NCBI GenBank assembly: GCA_006503475.1
Contig: RSEH01000213.1
Coordinates: 21,227 to 85,226 of the forward strand
Source: Stentor roeselii
Lineage: Eukaryota; Ciliophora; Heterotrichea; Heterotrichida; Stentoridae
Reading direction: 5' to 3'
Length of the DNA stretch: 64,000 nucleotides
In this document: piece after piece, positions 46,501 through 55,452 of the stretch
Numbering within the stretch: the first letter of the stretch is position 1
Layout: the number at the start of each line of letters is the position of its first letter
Notes under the pieces: model-generated
Told to the model about the DNA's origin: nothing
The model's input: the letters and a program-made list of their open reading frames with translations, nothing else
Database searches by the model: none
Translations under genes and position numbers: made by a program

Positions 46501-49500
46501 TTTTCATTTTCCGAAACAAAAGGCCTCAAATTACTAGTCTTATCAGAGTAAAAACACTCCAAAGGATATCTCGGATCAGGAGGGTTTTCCTTTGCTCTAT
46601 TAAACATTTCCTTGGCAAACTGCACTCTAAGTTCAAGCCTAAAGTTAGACCCGACTCCTCTGATAACAGCATAAACAAACTCCAGTTTATTTTTAATGCC
46701 ATTAATCATACTAAGTGCACTGATAACAACTCCAACCTTCGTAGTTTCAACAACCATTTCCGCAATATTAATCAAAGCCCATTCAATTCCAGGGACCAAG
46801 ATTTCCTCAACCCACCTTTCAATGCGAGCCGCGTCATCAGGTGTTTGTTTTTTCATCCAACTAGTGACAAGTCTTCTAATATCCACATCTTCTTCGGACA
46901 TGAAAATCATTCCCATTCTCGAAACAGTAGCAGGAGAAGCAAATCGCAAGTCATTAGTTTCAAAGATAAAATTTACATTATCAGCGAAGCTGATTCTTTC
47001 TCCAGTCGGCAGAGTCAACAAGTGATTATCATCCAAGACAGAATTAAGTGACTCGATCCACTCAGGGTCGATGTCGCCATCACAAATTACCCAAGACCTG
47101 ACAGTGAGAGGCTGTTTTACGCATTCACGTGCAGCAGCAGTTAAAACTCCTTCATTCCATTCTCGGGTGTCGTTGTCCATGTGCCCCAGAAGCTGCTGTC
47201 GAGGCATGCTCTTCGGGTTCATCACGTAAGTCATGATTTCTTTGCTCAGCTTGTGAAGCGCGCTTTTTAACACCTTCCAAATCGTCGTCTTTCCGCAACC
47301 TGAAGGCCCGACGAGGACGACTCCCATTCTTTGCATGGTTGACTCGTAGAACTGAAGGATTTTACTTACTTGACTTTGAGAGTACTCAAGTTTCATTTCT
47401 TCTAATGTTTTTCGAATCGCTTGCTCGAGGTCGTCGTATTTCAGGTCTTCCACGCTGCTTCCTACAAAGATGTCGTTTAGCAGAGGGGAAAATTTCTGGA
47501 GATCTGCGTAGGTTAGTTTTGGCAGGGTGTTAATTCGGATCGCTTTTATTAGGATTACTGCTTCTCGAGAGGCGGAAAGGGTTCCACTTACTGCTCGTTC
47601 ACTTTGAATGATCTGCCCGCCGATGGTCAAGGTGGTCTTTAAAGCTCGTAACCCCCAGTCATAGTGTTGCTGTGGAGAGAGTAACTGCCTTGCTAGAATG
47701 AAAAGCTCAACTAATTTTTTTGAAAGCACCTTAGCACTGGCGAAACCTTCAGAGTACAAAAGGACTTCAGCGATAAGTTCATTATCAGGAACACTCATAG
47801 CGACAGGTCTAAAAAGCATTTTTAAGTTATCAGGAAGTTTCGACCTTCCCCCATATCCTTTACCAGCAGGGTTCATAGTGACGAAGATTCCAGCATTCTG
47901 GTTGACTTCTACATTTCTTCCTAGTAATTCAAGGTTTTTTTCTTTATTCTTGATAGCCCACTGAATCACTTGAATTTGCTGAGAAATAGCTGAGAGCTGT
48001 TCTTCTAAAAGTCGGTTAAACTCATCGAAGCATCCCCAAGCGCCGCACTTGACCAGTCCAATAAAAATTCTTCCCATGGACTTGAAGTCGATTCCTTCAT
48101 CACAGTTGAAGACGAGGACCTGTCTTCCAAAGGCCTGTCCGAGTGCTTTGACCGATTCGGTCTTTCCAGTCCCGGCAGGTCCATAAGGGTTGCCTCCATA
48201 TCCCATCATCATTCCTTGAGTGAGGGTCAAGTAGCACTTGTCAGTCAACGGCGTGTGGACCAGTTTCGGGGCATTGCCTTGGTATTCATAAGTATAGTCG
48301 AAAACTGCCTCGACCATTCGAATCACGCAGTTGTTCGAAGATATGAAGAACTTCAACTGACGGTGCCAGTGCCAGTCGTTCACTGATGATACTCGGTTCT
48401 CGATTAGACAGTCAGTCACTTCCAGGTTGTGAATCATGTCAAGGATCAACGACTTGACTTTCAAAAGTGTCAGAGAATCTGATAAACGCGCAGAAGTCAT
48501 TTCTGAAAGTTTCTTCTGCAGGTCTTGCTTTAGCTTTGAAAGTCCTCCTGATTCGATTGACTTGACGCAGGTCTCGGAAAAAACTATCACCTCGCTTAAG
48601 GAACATAATTGGCTTGGCTGAGAAGGAAGAATTGAGTTTAAATTGCCGGACTTTAAACAGGTTATCAGGTCTTTTGAAAGCGTTGACTGCATTTCTTTGC
48701 TTAAACTGTTGAGCCAGATTTCAACATCATCTACTATTTTTATCGCGTTGTGCAACTGGACTCGCTCTCCTGCTGAACTCAAAAAAGCAGTGATTTTTGA
48801 GTTGTTTTCGCCGAATTCCACTCGATAGATACCGGAAAATAGCTTTTTTAAGTGAGTTTGAATCACTGTTGGGTTCTTGGCCTGACCTAGAATTTCAAGA
48901 AGGTCGTCGTCTCCGATGAAGTAAAATCTGGGAAATTTGCTTCTTTTTTCTTCTAAAAAGTCGTTCAATGCTTTTTGGCAGCGGTCGAGTTGGTCGATGA
49001 GCATATCTAGGGTATCTTTAAGTCCGGAAATTCCGCATAAATTTATGACCTTTGGGTCGATTCCGACTCCGGTCATGATGTTTCTGTACTCTTCGTCAAT
49101 TCTCCTGAATCTGGCCTGTTCCTGTGGAAGGCTGCCTCTTCCGAAAATTGGTTCTAGGTAGACCCACTTGCGTTGAATTACAGCGAGTTTTGCGAGGTAC
49201 TCATCAAGAGCTGACAATTTAGTTTCAAACTGGCCGACCTGGTCAGCAAACCGGCTGAAGTACCTAGATTCCTTAAGTGAAGCTAACAGAGACTGGTTAT
49301 CGCTCACTTGCGTCATAAGTTCCTTCCAGTCCTTTATCAAAGGAGTTACCCTGTCATTCTGCACGTGTTCAAATAATGAAAAAGTTGCTTCATCGCACCA
49401 GACTCTCAGTTCTTGAATTGCTTCACGAATCGTGACTTCTCCTTGAGACCGGGCCTGAAGTTCTTTTATCTGATCAGCAGACGCAATCACATAAGCAATA

Positions 49501-52500
49501 TTTTCAATAAAATGGGAAAGCTTCAGGTTCTCCATTGTCACATCTTTTGGAAGCTTCATGTAATGGAAAAGAGACTTCCAGTGCTCTTTCTCGAAACCTT
49601 CTCCTGTGCTCAGCTTTAGAAGAGGCCAGGCTCGCTTGTAGAGCTCAAGTTGAGAGATTATGAAACGGGAAACTACTTCTTTTGAACGGGATTTCAACTT
49701 TTCTGACCAGGATACGAAGAATTCTTGGAATAGGTAGAGACGCCCTCGGAAACTCAGCCAGTCTTCGTCTGAAAGTTTTTTTAGATCGTCTCGAAATTCT
49801 TCGAAAATTTTCCAGTTTTCGGATTGGTCTGAGATTTCTTTTTCGATTTTTTGGAGATCGAATTTTGGAACTTCTACTGAAAACTGCTGGCTTTCTTCGT
49901 TTAGTGATTTTACTTTTTCTTTTAGGGTGTTCCAGTCCTCCCTCCACTCTTTAATCCTCTCAGAGTTTTCAACAGCAGATTCCATTTTCAATTCCTCTAA
50001 AGGTTTCGGTTTTAAAGCATTCCACCTACTTTCAAACTTTTCAAGAGCCTGTGCAGTTTCATCAATTCTTTTCTGTATATCTTTCTTAACAACATCCCTC
50101 TGTTGTTCAATGATTTCCTTGAAACTTTCGACATTACTAAGAAATCCTTCCCACTTATCATTAAGCCCAGCAAGATTAGGAGCAGTTCCAACGATTTGTC
50201 TGAGATTTTTTGATTTTTCCTGAATAGCATCAAAAACCGTTTGCATTTTTTCCTTCTGCGAGACGACTTCAAGTATTTCCTTTTGAGCTTGACTGATTTC
50301 TTCAACAGTCTGAGGCCTTTGATTGAGTTTATTCTGGGCATTTTTTAAAAACTCTCCTAAAAGTTCAGCGTCAGTTTTGATGGTGGTCTTCATGTTCAAG
50401 ACCAGCGCATCTGAAAGTCTCTGAAGCTGGTCATCAAGGGCTGACTTAAGCGGCATGGTTGAGATGTTAAAACAATGAATTTTGTGACTGTCTGCAATCC
50501 TTTCAACATCTTTTCTTTTTTGACGTAGTACTTTGAAGTTATGGTCGAAGTCTGCCATTGTTTTCACTTTTTCTTCTACTAAGGTCTCGATGTTGACCTT
50601 TCCGAGGACTGTCCAGTGTTGGTAACTTGACTGGAATTCTTTTAGCTCTGTGAAAAGGTTTTCTGCGTTTTTGTAAACTGTGTAAAGAAGATCTGAAGAC
50701 TTGTCTGGCATTTTTCGGTATATCTCTGGGTTGCCTCCGAAACCTTGGAAGGTGATTGGGATTGAAATGAACATTCTGATCTCTGAGTAGTATTTTGACT
50801 TCACCTCTTCGAGTGGAGGACGGAATTGAAGAGACTTGTTTATGAAGGCTAGGTCGACTTTTATGTCTGGAAGGTTCTGACTTAGGTTTTCTAAACCTAA
50901 CTTGTATTGAGTTTCTAAGGCTTTGTAAAGCTCTTTGTCGAGGGCTGACTTCCAGATTGCTAAACCTGTCTCATCTTTTTGGTCACTCACTGTGTCGATG
51001 CTTCGGCGGATCTCGTTTAGTTTGTCTTTCCACATTTGACGGAATTTTAGTAGGTCAATCCCTGAAAGTTCTTTAATATTTTCAATTATTTCAAAATGCA
51101 CTTTCCTCAGTTTCCGGTTTTCACTCATAAGTTCATTAGCAGCTTTTTGCACAGTTTTAATATACTCAGAGACTTCATTAGTCGAGTTCCACTTCAACTT
51201 TCCAGAACTAGCAGCTTTATTACTTTTCACAACTTCTTCGAATGCAAGAGCTTCTCCAAGGAGCATACGTTTTTGGCATTCAAGTATTTGAGAGCTCATA
51301 TTATTGTAAAAATTTGCAACTTGCTTTAAAGTGATGGCTTCTTTACAGTATTTTTTACCTTCAACAGCGACAGTTTTGATGCTTTTGGGGATTTCGAAAC
51401 CATACTCGATCAGCTGTCGTACTTCTTTAATTAGTTGAACTAGTTTGTCAGAAAATCCGACTTTAAGGACTCCATCAGTGAGGTCAAGGTCCATGAGTTT
51501 GCCAGTAATGTCTAATGCCAAAGGGTCATTTTTATCAGAAAGTGCTTTTTCAATAGTAGAAGACCAGCCACTAAAGCTCTGTTTTTGATATTCTTCTAAT
51601 TTTTTTCCTAAATTCTCCCTTATCTGTCTCAATTTCTTGAAGTTCTCCAAGTCCGCCAAAAGCCATTCAGACTGAGTATAAGTCCTAGTAAGTTTCGTCA
51701 TAAGCTGCCTAGCCCAAATGATTCCAGAAATAACAGGTGACATATTCTCCTGATTGACCTTATCAAATCCAGACATCGCAGCAGAGACCTGAGACTTCTG
51801 CTCGAATTCCTGTTTCAAAACTTCAAGTCCAGTCAATATCTGCCCAAGTAGCTGTTCTCTTTCATTCTGAAGAGCTCTTTTGATGTTTGCCCTGCCGATT
51901 AAACCCTTGCAGGTCTGGATGTACCTGAGTTGAAAGTTGGTTTCTGTTGATTGCAGCAATTTTTTTCTGATCTCTTGAGCAATTACTTCTTCAGGGCCCT
52001 GGATGTTGGAGTTGTATCTTGATTTTGCCTCTTCCCATAAGGATTTTGAATAGTCGCTCACTTGAAAGGGGTTGATTTTTTTAAATGGCTCGAAGATTCT
52101 GTCTAGTTTGAATCGCTTCTGGTTTTCGGGAGTTAGAAGATGAAGGAGCTCGTCCATTTGGCTTTTTATTTCTATGATTTCTTCAACTCGGGACTGGAAA
52201 TCTTGGAGGTTTTGAACGCTTATTTCTTTGCCTTGCCATTTTCGTTTTTTCTTGAATGAGTTTGGAATGGCTTGCATGTGGAGTATCCAGGTCTGCACAA
52301 CTTTCAATCCTTCATTCAGTTTCGAAATAACATCAGCTACATCTTCTTCCCACAGATCTTTAAGTCCTAATTGCATTTTCCTAGGAATAGCTTCAGCAAC
52401 AACATTCAAAACCCTTTCCATACGATTTTGAGGATACAAAAATTTTTCTTCCTTCCAAACATTTTCTAAACTTTCTGCAGTTTGTTCAACAAGTTCATGA

Positions 52501-53078
52501 AACTCAGAAAATTCGATTCCAACAAAATTGCTCCATCCTTGGGCGATTTTTGAGAAGTGGTCTGAATAATTTTTCCCTTGTTCTTGTTTTTCTGACCTAT
52601 AGTCGTTGGCGACGTTATTCCAATACTCGATCTCGTCACTTGGAGTCAGAATACAAGAAATGTTTTCTCCTGAGCTTTCTTTTAAAGAATAAGAAAGACC
52701 TCCAACTAGGTCTTCAAGCACTGAAGAAAGTCTCATGTCCATTTTACCACTTTTAAGCAGAGGCGCTGATAGGGCAGATAAGGATCTGTAAAGGGTTGCT
52801 AATGAGTTTGAACCAAGAGAGCCAATTATTATCTGGCTGGTCAGCTCTGCCTCAGTAATAGGTCTTGGAACTAACTTGATAAAGTGAACTTCGCGGCAGT
52901 TCTGGGGAGGCTGCTGAAGTTCAGCTCGGAAATGGAACTCACTGTCGTACAAGACTTGCAAAACGCTGAAGTCTGAAGAGTCAAGGAATGAGATGATCAG
53001 TTGCGAGCTGCTCGGAGAACCGGCTCGTAAATAAGACGATACACAGCTTGAGATGTATGCTACTCTTGCATCTGCCAT
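40515..53078 (-). CDS. DYNC2H1: Cytoplasmic dynein 2 (IFT) heavy chain
   Basis: A 4187-residue motor, close to the size of animal dynein-2 heavy chain, without a visible intron. AAA1 has GPAGTGKT (about 1633) with NCDEGIDFKSMGRIFIGL and CGAWGCFDEFNRL, very close to dynein-2. AAA2 has GPSGCGKT (about 1926), AAA3 GPEGSGKS (about 2238) and AAA4 a degenerate GESGIGRR (about 2580). The stalk coiled coil is near 2790-3090. The motor drives retrograde intraflagellar transport. Closest resemblance is to dynein-2 rather than axonemal dynein. I start at the ATG at 53076-53078, because MADARVAYIS aligns with the family N terminus; an upstream ATG pair at 53121-53126 would add 16 residues. Start choice is the least certain part. 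Confidence 0.95.
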   Translation of the reverse strand: MADARVAYISSCVSSYLRAGSPSSSQLIISFLDSSDFSVLQVLYDSEFHFRAELQQPPQNCREVHFIKLVPRPITEAELTSQIIIGSLGSNSLATLYRSLSALSAPLLKSGKMDMRLSSVLEDLVGGLSYSLKESSGENISCILTPSDEIEYWNNVANDYRSEKQEQGKNYSDHFSKIAQGWSNFVGIEFSEFHELVEQTAESLENVWKEEKFLYPQNRMERVLNVVAEAIPRKMQLGLKDLWEEDVADVISKLNEGLKVVQTWILHMQAIPNSFKKKRKWQGKEISVQNLQDFQSRVEEIIEIKSQMDELLHLLTPENQKRFKLDRIFEPFKKINPFQVSDYSKSLWEEAKSRYNSNIQGPEEVIAQEIRKKLLQSTETNFQLRYIQTCKGLIGRANIKRALQNEREQLLGQILTGLEVLKQEFEQKSQVSAAMSGFDKVNQENMSPVISGIIWARQLMTKLTRTYTQSEWLLADLENFKKLRQIRENLGKKLEEYQKQSFSGWSSTIEKALSDKNDPLALDITGKLMDLDLTDGVLKVGFSDKLVQLIKEVRQLIEYGFEIPKSIKTVAVEGKKYCKEAITLKQVANFYNNMSSQILECQKRMLLGEALAFEEVVKSNKAASSGKLKWNSTNEVSEYIKTVQKAANELMSENRKLRKVHFEIIENIKELSGIDLLKFRQMWKDKLNEIRRSIDTVSDQKDETGLAIWKSALDKELYKALETQYKLGLENLSQNLPDIKVDLAFINKSLQFRPPLEEVKSKYYSEIRMFISIPITFQGFGGNPEIYRKMPDKSSDLLYTVYKNAENLFTELKEFQSSYQHWTVLGKVNIETLVEEKVKTMADFDHNFKVLRQKRKDVERIADSHKIHCFNISTMPLKSALDDQLQRLSDALVLNMKTTIKTDAELLGEFLKNAQNKLNQRPQTVEEISQAQKEILEVVSQKEKMQTVFDAIQEKSKNLRQIVGTAPNLAGLNDKWEGFLSNVESFKEIIEQQRDVVKKDIQKRIDETAQALEKFESRWNALKPKPLEELKMESAVENSERIKEWREDWNTLKEKVKSLNEESQQFSVEVPKFDLQKIEKEISDQSENWKIFEEFRDDLKKLSDEDWLSFRGRLYLFQEFFVSWSEKLKSRSKEVVSRFIISQLELYKRAWPLLKLSTGEGFEKEHWKSLFHYMKLPKDVTMENLKLSHFIENIAYVIASADQIKELQARSQGEVTIREAIQELRVWCDEATFSLFEHVQNDRVTPLIKDWKELMTQVSDNQSLLASLKESRYFSRFADQVGQFETKLSALDEYLAKLAVIQRKWVYLEPIFGRGSLPQEQARFRRIDEEYRNIMTGVGIDPKVINLCGISGLKDTLDMLIDQLDRCQKALNDFLEEKRSKFPRFYFIGDDDLLEILGQAKNPTVIQTHLKKLFSGIYRVEFGENNSKITAFLSSAGERVQLHNAIKIVDDVEIWLNSLSKEMQSTLSKDLITCLKSGNLNSILPSQPSQLCSLSEVIVFSETCVKSIESGGLSKLKQDLQKKLSEMTSARLSDSLTLLKVKSLILDMIHNLEVTDCLIENRVSSVNDWHWHRQLKFFISSNNCVIRMVEAVFDYTYEYQGNAPKLVHTPLTDKCYLTLTQGMMMGYGGNPYGPAGTGKTESVKALGQAFGRQVLVFNCDEGIDFKSMGRIFIGLVKCGAWGCFDEFNRLLEEQLSAISQQIQVIQWAIKNKEKNLELLGRNVEVNQNAGIFVTMNPAGKGYGGRSKLPDNLKMLFRPVAMSVPDNELIAEVLLYSEGFASAKVLSKKLVELFILARQLLSPQQHYDWGLRALKTTLTIGGQIIQSERAVSGTLSASREAVILIKAIRINTLPKLTYADLQKFSPLLNDIFVGSSVEDLKYDDLEQAIRKTLEEMKLEYSQSQVSKILQFYESTMQRMGVVLVGPSGCGKTTIWKVLKSALHKLSKEIMTYVMNPKSMPRQQLLGHMDNDTREWNEGVLTAAARECVKQPLTVRSWVICDGDIDPEWIESLNSVLDDNHLLTLPTGERISFADNVNFIFETNDLRFASPATVSRMGMIFMSEEDVDIRRLVTSWMKKQTPDDAARIERWVEEILVPGIEWALINIAEMVVETTKVGVVISALSMINGIKNKLEFVYAVIRGVGSNFRLELRVQFAKEMFNRAKENPPDPRYPLECFYSDKTSNLRPFVSENENFEPQEFSDAFEPPLVRTVGVQRDIETFRNWLENGQPFIVVGPEGSGKSLMLRSAFKQLKSTQVAVLNCNAQTSANHLIQKLLQVCMQSTSTQGKVLRPKESSRLILYLKDINLPTPDKYNTIQLIALLQQLVSYSGFYDGLEFVSLERVQIVASMNPSSTVGRHNLSPRFTAIVRIVSVDYPPRDELIHIYTMYLKNILKLGNLGGLASHSAKLASAMIEMFTTIRSKFTIDEYKHYLFTPRDVTQWTLSLLRYEAKNASQLFEVWGYEASRIFKDRLVVGKQQKNHVRVFEGLLADKLRSDFNFNDPLNCYFTTWSATHEGSGPPLGRVSLESLESIIKQGLLAYEREFRELHMHLFPESIHSVAIANRILSRPGGCLLLVGESGIGRRNSALLVSHMLNLQFVSFNITREYSSKEFRRDLKAILQTAGVEGKPTCMFVEDYQLVSNEFLQLLNSLLSSAEVPGLYTAEEIEPLLGSLADEMRQIGGFRTLYEFFVSRVRNNLRIVLSLDHSHPLYEVNCANNPALYTRCSVVWMKQWSEDSLKTVTQIELQEQIQDLPDKADLIKLAMSMHSSVPHGVLRNFIDLLQTFRKIFGSKTNSQGGQSSHLKAGLDKLKEAEKLVDDLRVDAEAKKKLLAVKQKEADDALKKITEAMAKAAERRQEVETLQKNLEKENVKINTRKTQVESDLAEIQPAVEEARRAVGSIKKENLDEIKALRMPPEPVHDVLCAVLRLMGSYDTSWNSCKEFLKGRSVIASIMNFDPRSITPEIREDVEKLVRKNASSFEDSVITRASVAAAGMATWVKNLLKCSVIFQKVKPLEDDLYKATKNLETSQKRVLECESELNKINSLVESLKEDFAKRTSEAEKLKNELAGAEATLNSAQDLLGKLSGEKLRWEGQLKELKENLALVPKYSMLSAGFCTYLSSYPEDVRDSLLKKWKSSSNTPQFDFRRFMSSESEILRWKGEGLPEDILSTENAIVLFNSVKTPLIIDPATAATSWLKGQNAGKSEVLNQSDPRFTSQFELGVRFGKVIIVQEIDKLEPMLFPLLRLDLIKQGPRYVVQIGDKQIDYNESFKLYLCTRDSSIEVSSNSKAVISLVNFTVTRSGLEGQLLSIILNHEQPELEKKKTEMLAKEEHLKVQLADLEKELLEELATATGNILENKSLIESLNRTKSNSIEITESLKKSQELQASVDRQREEYRPLATSGSTIFSSLADLKKVNNMYQFSLVSFLHLFNKALSSQVNSSSLSEKLEKLRRNLVKYLFFHVCRAIFKADQVMFGIHFVHFTRPEIFEPNEWEFLKGEVAASGDAGRLFPSWASEDRRDEFGMLAATLPKLINSLQLDSSSWDSWGSSSTCEKEFPQSISSKMTLFQKMLLVKVLRPDRLESAMHLFVSEALGESDIAPPPLSLSEIYKSESSCSEPVLFIVSPGSDPTKELEEFAESLIGRDKFHEMAMGGGQNDEALKLLKDCAHKGHWLCLKNLHIVTGWLPLLEKELKIMKPHQNFRLWLTTEPHPKFPAILLQSSLKISYESPPGIKKNLQRTYLSLSQDDVEKGSVIRAQALFSLAWFHAIVQERRTYIPQGWSKFYEFSLADIRAGINLLEQVLEKAPVQWSTLRGLLENAVYGGRIDNFFDIKVLQAYLKKYFSEETFNSGALASNIRLPSTKSYKDYSKIIDSLADVDSPKLFGLPLNINRSVQRFNSSTVIKQLKQLSAISQDEIKFDREQWGEKLGPIWNLWKTMMKSEDKFKGKLEDSEDPLGSFVVQEARYAFKMLEKVNESLESISKVISGTELLTSSIEQDGKELLMNQVPDTWTSLWEGPNSPVAWLRALVRKTSALKRWLENLGRKNLFSDSVVLGELFHPETFLNVLRQVQARKLKHPMEQLKLVASFDRKLDGGISVKGILLQGCEFKRSLTTSADNSSDLAMMPEFSIAWIRNDEPQPITGDFVNVPLYNSIEREKSLCTLALPNSGSSEERIISGVALFLTGSED

Positions 53079-53187
53079 TTTATAAGAGGATGGTTTTTTA
53101 AAAAGAGTTATTGTTTTTATCATCATCTTCTAGTGTACACAAGGCTTTGAGGGTTTCACCGAAAGCTTTTAGTCGCTTGCGAATCAA

Positions 53188-55080
53188 CTAATTAGAAATT
53201 ACAGCGATTTCATGACGAAAAACTTTGTTCTGTAATTCCAGATTATGTTTATAATCGAACCAGTCTCCTGGGTAGACCACTTTTCTTCGAGAACAAATCA
53301 AACTTGATCTCCCAGCAAGTTGATCATAAGACTTCAGTTTCTGAATCTGTACAGTATCAAGCAAATCAATAATATCATCCCTATCCTGCAAATTCCTTAA
53401 ATTTTTAATTTTCGCAACATCTCTAATAAATTCAAAAACACTAGGAAACTGTTCCGAGATTTCCCTTAAAACCTCTCCGGTCATTTCAAGTACTTCGCAA
53501 GGACAACAAGTGACAGCTCCAAAGTCCCTGGGTTTTTTCTCAATAAGTCCTATTTCCCCAAAGTAAGACCCCGAGATCATAGTTTTAAACACGAAATTTC
53601 TTTCATCAAACACGAAAGAAACCCTTCCTGAAAGAAGAAAATGCATACTTTCTGGGTAATCACCTTGACTGAAAATAACTTCTCTTGCTTTGTACCCCCG
53701 CAGGTTAAGTCGAGGGATGCAAGCACTTAAAAAGGTTTTTTCTTGTGAACGAAAAAAAAAAATCTGGAAAACTCGTCCTTGATGCATGCTTGAAACGATT
53801 TTTGCCCGAATTTTCTTCGGAATTATTGAAAGAATACTTTTTCTTTCGAAGTCGTTAAGAATTGAGTTCTCGAAATGATGCTTCAACTCTCGGATTGTTG
53901 ACTTGTGGATTGACTTTGGAAGGATTGTGTCTTTGCAAAATAAACTCATCATGCTTAGCTTGGTTTGGAGAAGGATTTCTTTGTGGTCTATTGAGGTTAA
54001 TAGACTTGTTGTTACACCTAGCACGAATGAATAGAAACCGATTCCTACTAGTTCGAGTAAGATGCAGATTATTTTTTCTAGTTCGGTTACTGCAGAGTAG
54101 TCTCCAAACCCCACAGTAAAAATAGTAGTAACCGCAAAATAAATCCCATCAAAATACAATTCCAGATTAGATTTATCCTGCTGTTTTTTCCTAACAATCC
54201 AAGTATCAGGGCTATAATTATCAAGTCTAACAGTAAAATTCCAGATACACGAAGTAAAATGAATAAGCAACGCAATAAGCACAAGGCAAATAATGAGTCT
54301 ATTAACTGCCATATAAGTCGCTTCTTTACCTCCAGTCAAGCTTTCCAAAATCTTATTAATCTTCAAAGCTTTTACAAGTCTTAACAGTCGAGTAAGTCTG
54401 AGTATTTTAAAATAAGTGTTGATTCTATGAGAAGTGTTAGTCAAGTAGTTAAAAGGAACAATCGCCAAGATATCAAAGACAAGCATTCCTTTCGCATAAT
54501 TTTTGATTATTTCCTTTCTCTTATAAACCAGTTTTCGTTTCTGATCCCGATAAGCCAAATTCGCTGTCACGATGATATCAATAAAAAATATTGAGTCGAT
54601 CAGGATGTCAATGTAAAGCCAAGGACTCGTCTTGGAATTCACCTCAAAAGCCAGTACCCAAGGCATGACTGTGCATGTATAAAGCAGCGAAAGACAAAGC
54701 ATCAGATTCCAGATTTTAAAAGAAATGAAATGTGGAAAGATTATCCACTTTCTTACTACTTCTAGAATGTTTTCTTTTTTTACTGAGTGTCTTGTCACCT
54801 TTTGTATCATAATTTCTGCTAAATTCTCTTTATAATTTTTAGTCCCGTCGAATAAACTTGACCCGGTTCCGTAGTTTCTGATTTGTTTGATAATTGCACT
54901 CCAATAAAGTACGCATTTTAGCTTAAATTTTGCTCTTTGGAATATTTTCTGAACGTTTTCACTTTGAATGCTTTTTGAAAGGATGAACTTTCTTCTTCTT
55001 GATGTTAGGCTTAAATCTATTGGAATAGATAAATATATATTTTCTAATGGTTTTTTCAAATGGTTTTCTGTCTCGTCCAT
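53188..55080 (-). CDS. Potassium channel with C-terminal cyclic-nucleotide-binding-like domain
   Basis: A 630-residue EAG/CNG-type channel. The voltage-sensor S4 (about 215-240) is RINTYFKILRLTRLLRLVKAL. The selectivity filter (about 322-327) reads TVGFGD, a K+ type variant of GYGD. The linker and CNBD (about 463-545) have GYKAREVIFSQGDYPESMHF and FGEIGLIEKKPRDFGAV. The phosphate-binding cassette lacks the usual Arg-Thr pair, so cyclic nucleotide binding is uncertain (see findings). Ciliates have many such channels. It is divergent from the voltage-gated Ca2+-type channel, with 372 bases between the starts. Start is ATG at 55078-55080. Confidence 0.92.
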   Translation of the reverse strand: MDETENHLKKPLENIYLSIPIDLSLTSRRRKFILSKSIQSENVQKIFQRAKFKLKCVLYWSAIIKQIRNYGTGSSLFDGTKNYKENLAEIMIQKVTRHSVKKENILEVVRKWIIFPHFISFKIWNLMLCLSLLYTCTVMPWVLAFEVNSKTSPWLYIDILIDSIFFIDIIVTANLAYRDQKRKLVYKRKEIIKNYAKGMLVFDILAIVPFNYLTNTSHRINTYFKILRLTRLLRLVKALKINKILESLTGGKEATYMAVNRLIICLVLIALLIHFTSCIWNFTVRLDNYSPDTWIVRKKQQDKSNLELYFDGIYFAVTTIFTVGFGDYSAVTELEKIICILLELVGIGFYSFVLGVTTSLLTSIDHKEILLQTKLSMMSLFCKDTILPKSIHKSTIRELKHHFENSILNDFERKSILSIIPKKIRAKIVSSMHQGRVFQIFFFRSQEKTFLSACIPRLNLRGYKAREVIFSQGDYPESMHFLLSGRVSFVFDERNFVFKTMISGSYFGEIGLIEKKPRDFGAVTCCPCEVLEMTGEVLREISEQFPSVFEFIRDVAKIKNLRNLQDRDDIIDLLDTVQIQKLKSYDQLAGRSSLICSRRKVVYPGDWFDYKHNLELQNKVFRHEIAVISN

Positions 55081-55452
55081 ATTTTTATTAGGCTTTGAAA
55101 ATGATTTGCTTCTCTCTTTAGATGAATGAAAAGAGTCATCAATTACTTCTGATGGATTTTTTGAAGGCTTAAAGATGGAATTTTTTTACTTTTTGAAGGA
55201 GGAGGACGACTTTGTTTAAGTTTTAGGAATTTTAGGGTGGGTTTTAATGGAGCTTGGATTTTATAGTTGAAAAAATAATTAATTTTCGAAGCTTTTGTGA
55301 ATTTAGTGAGTATTTTAGAATATTTACTGAGTTTGTCTTCAGTAGTTTTGAAATTTTCAGTGAAAATTCAGGCATTATGATTTTTAGAACCTCTTAACGC
55401 CTAAGGAAGCTTCTAAGAGTCTTTAATAAAATAAACTAATAAAACAAGTGTA
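55081..55452. promoter_or_regulatory. 372-bp divergent region between two ion-channel genes
   Basis: No gene is seen. This AT-rich interval separates the ATG of the K+ channel (minus) and the ATG of the four-domain channel (plus). It is one of the longer gaps in the window and presumably contains both promoters; no motif is claimed. Confidence 0.5.

Noticed and set aside
46488-47051. A 187-codon frame on the plus strand opposite the dynein gene, and other antisense frames there.
   Set aside because: They lie opposite conserved AAA-domain coding sequence and show no domain; they are by-products of codon usage.
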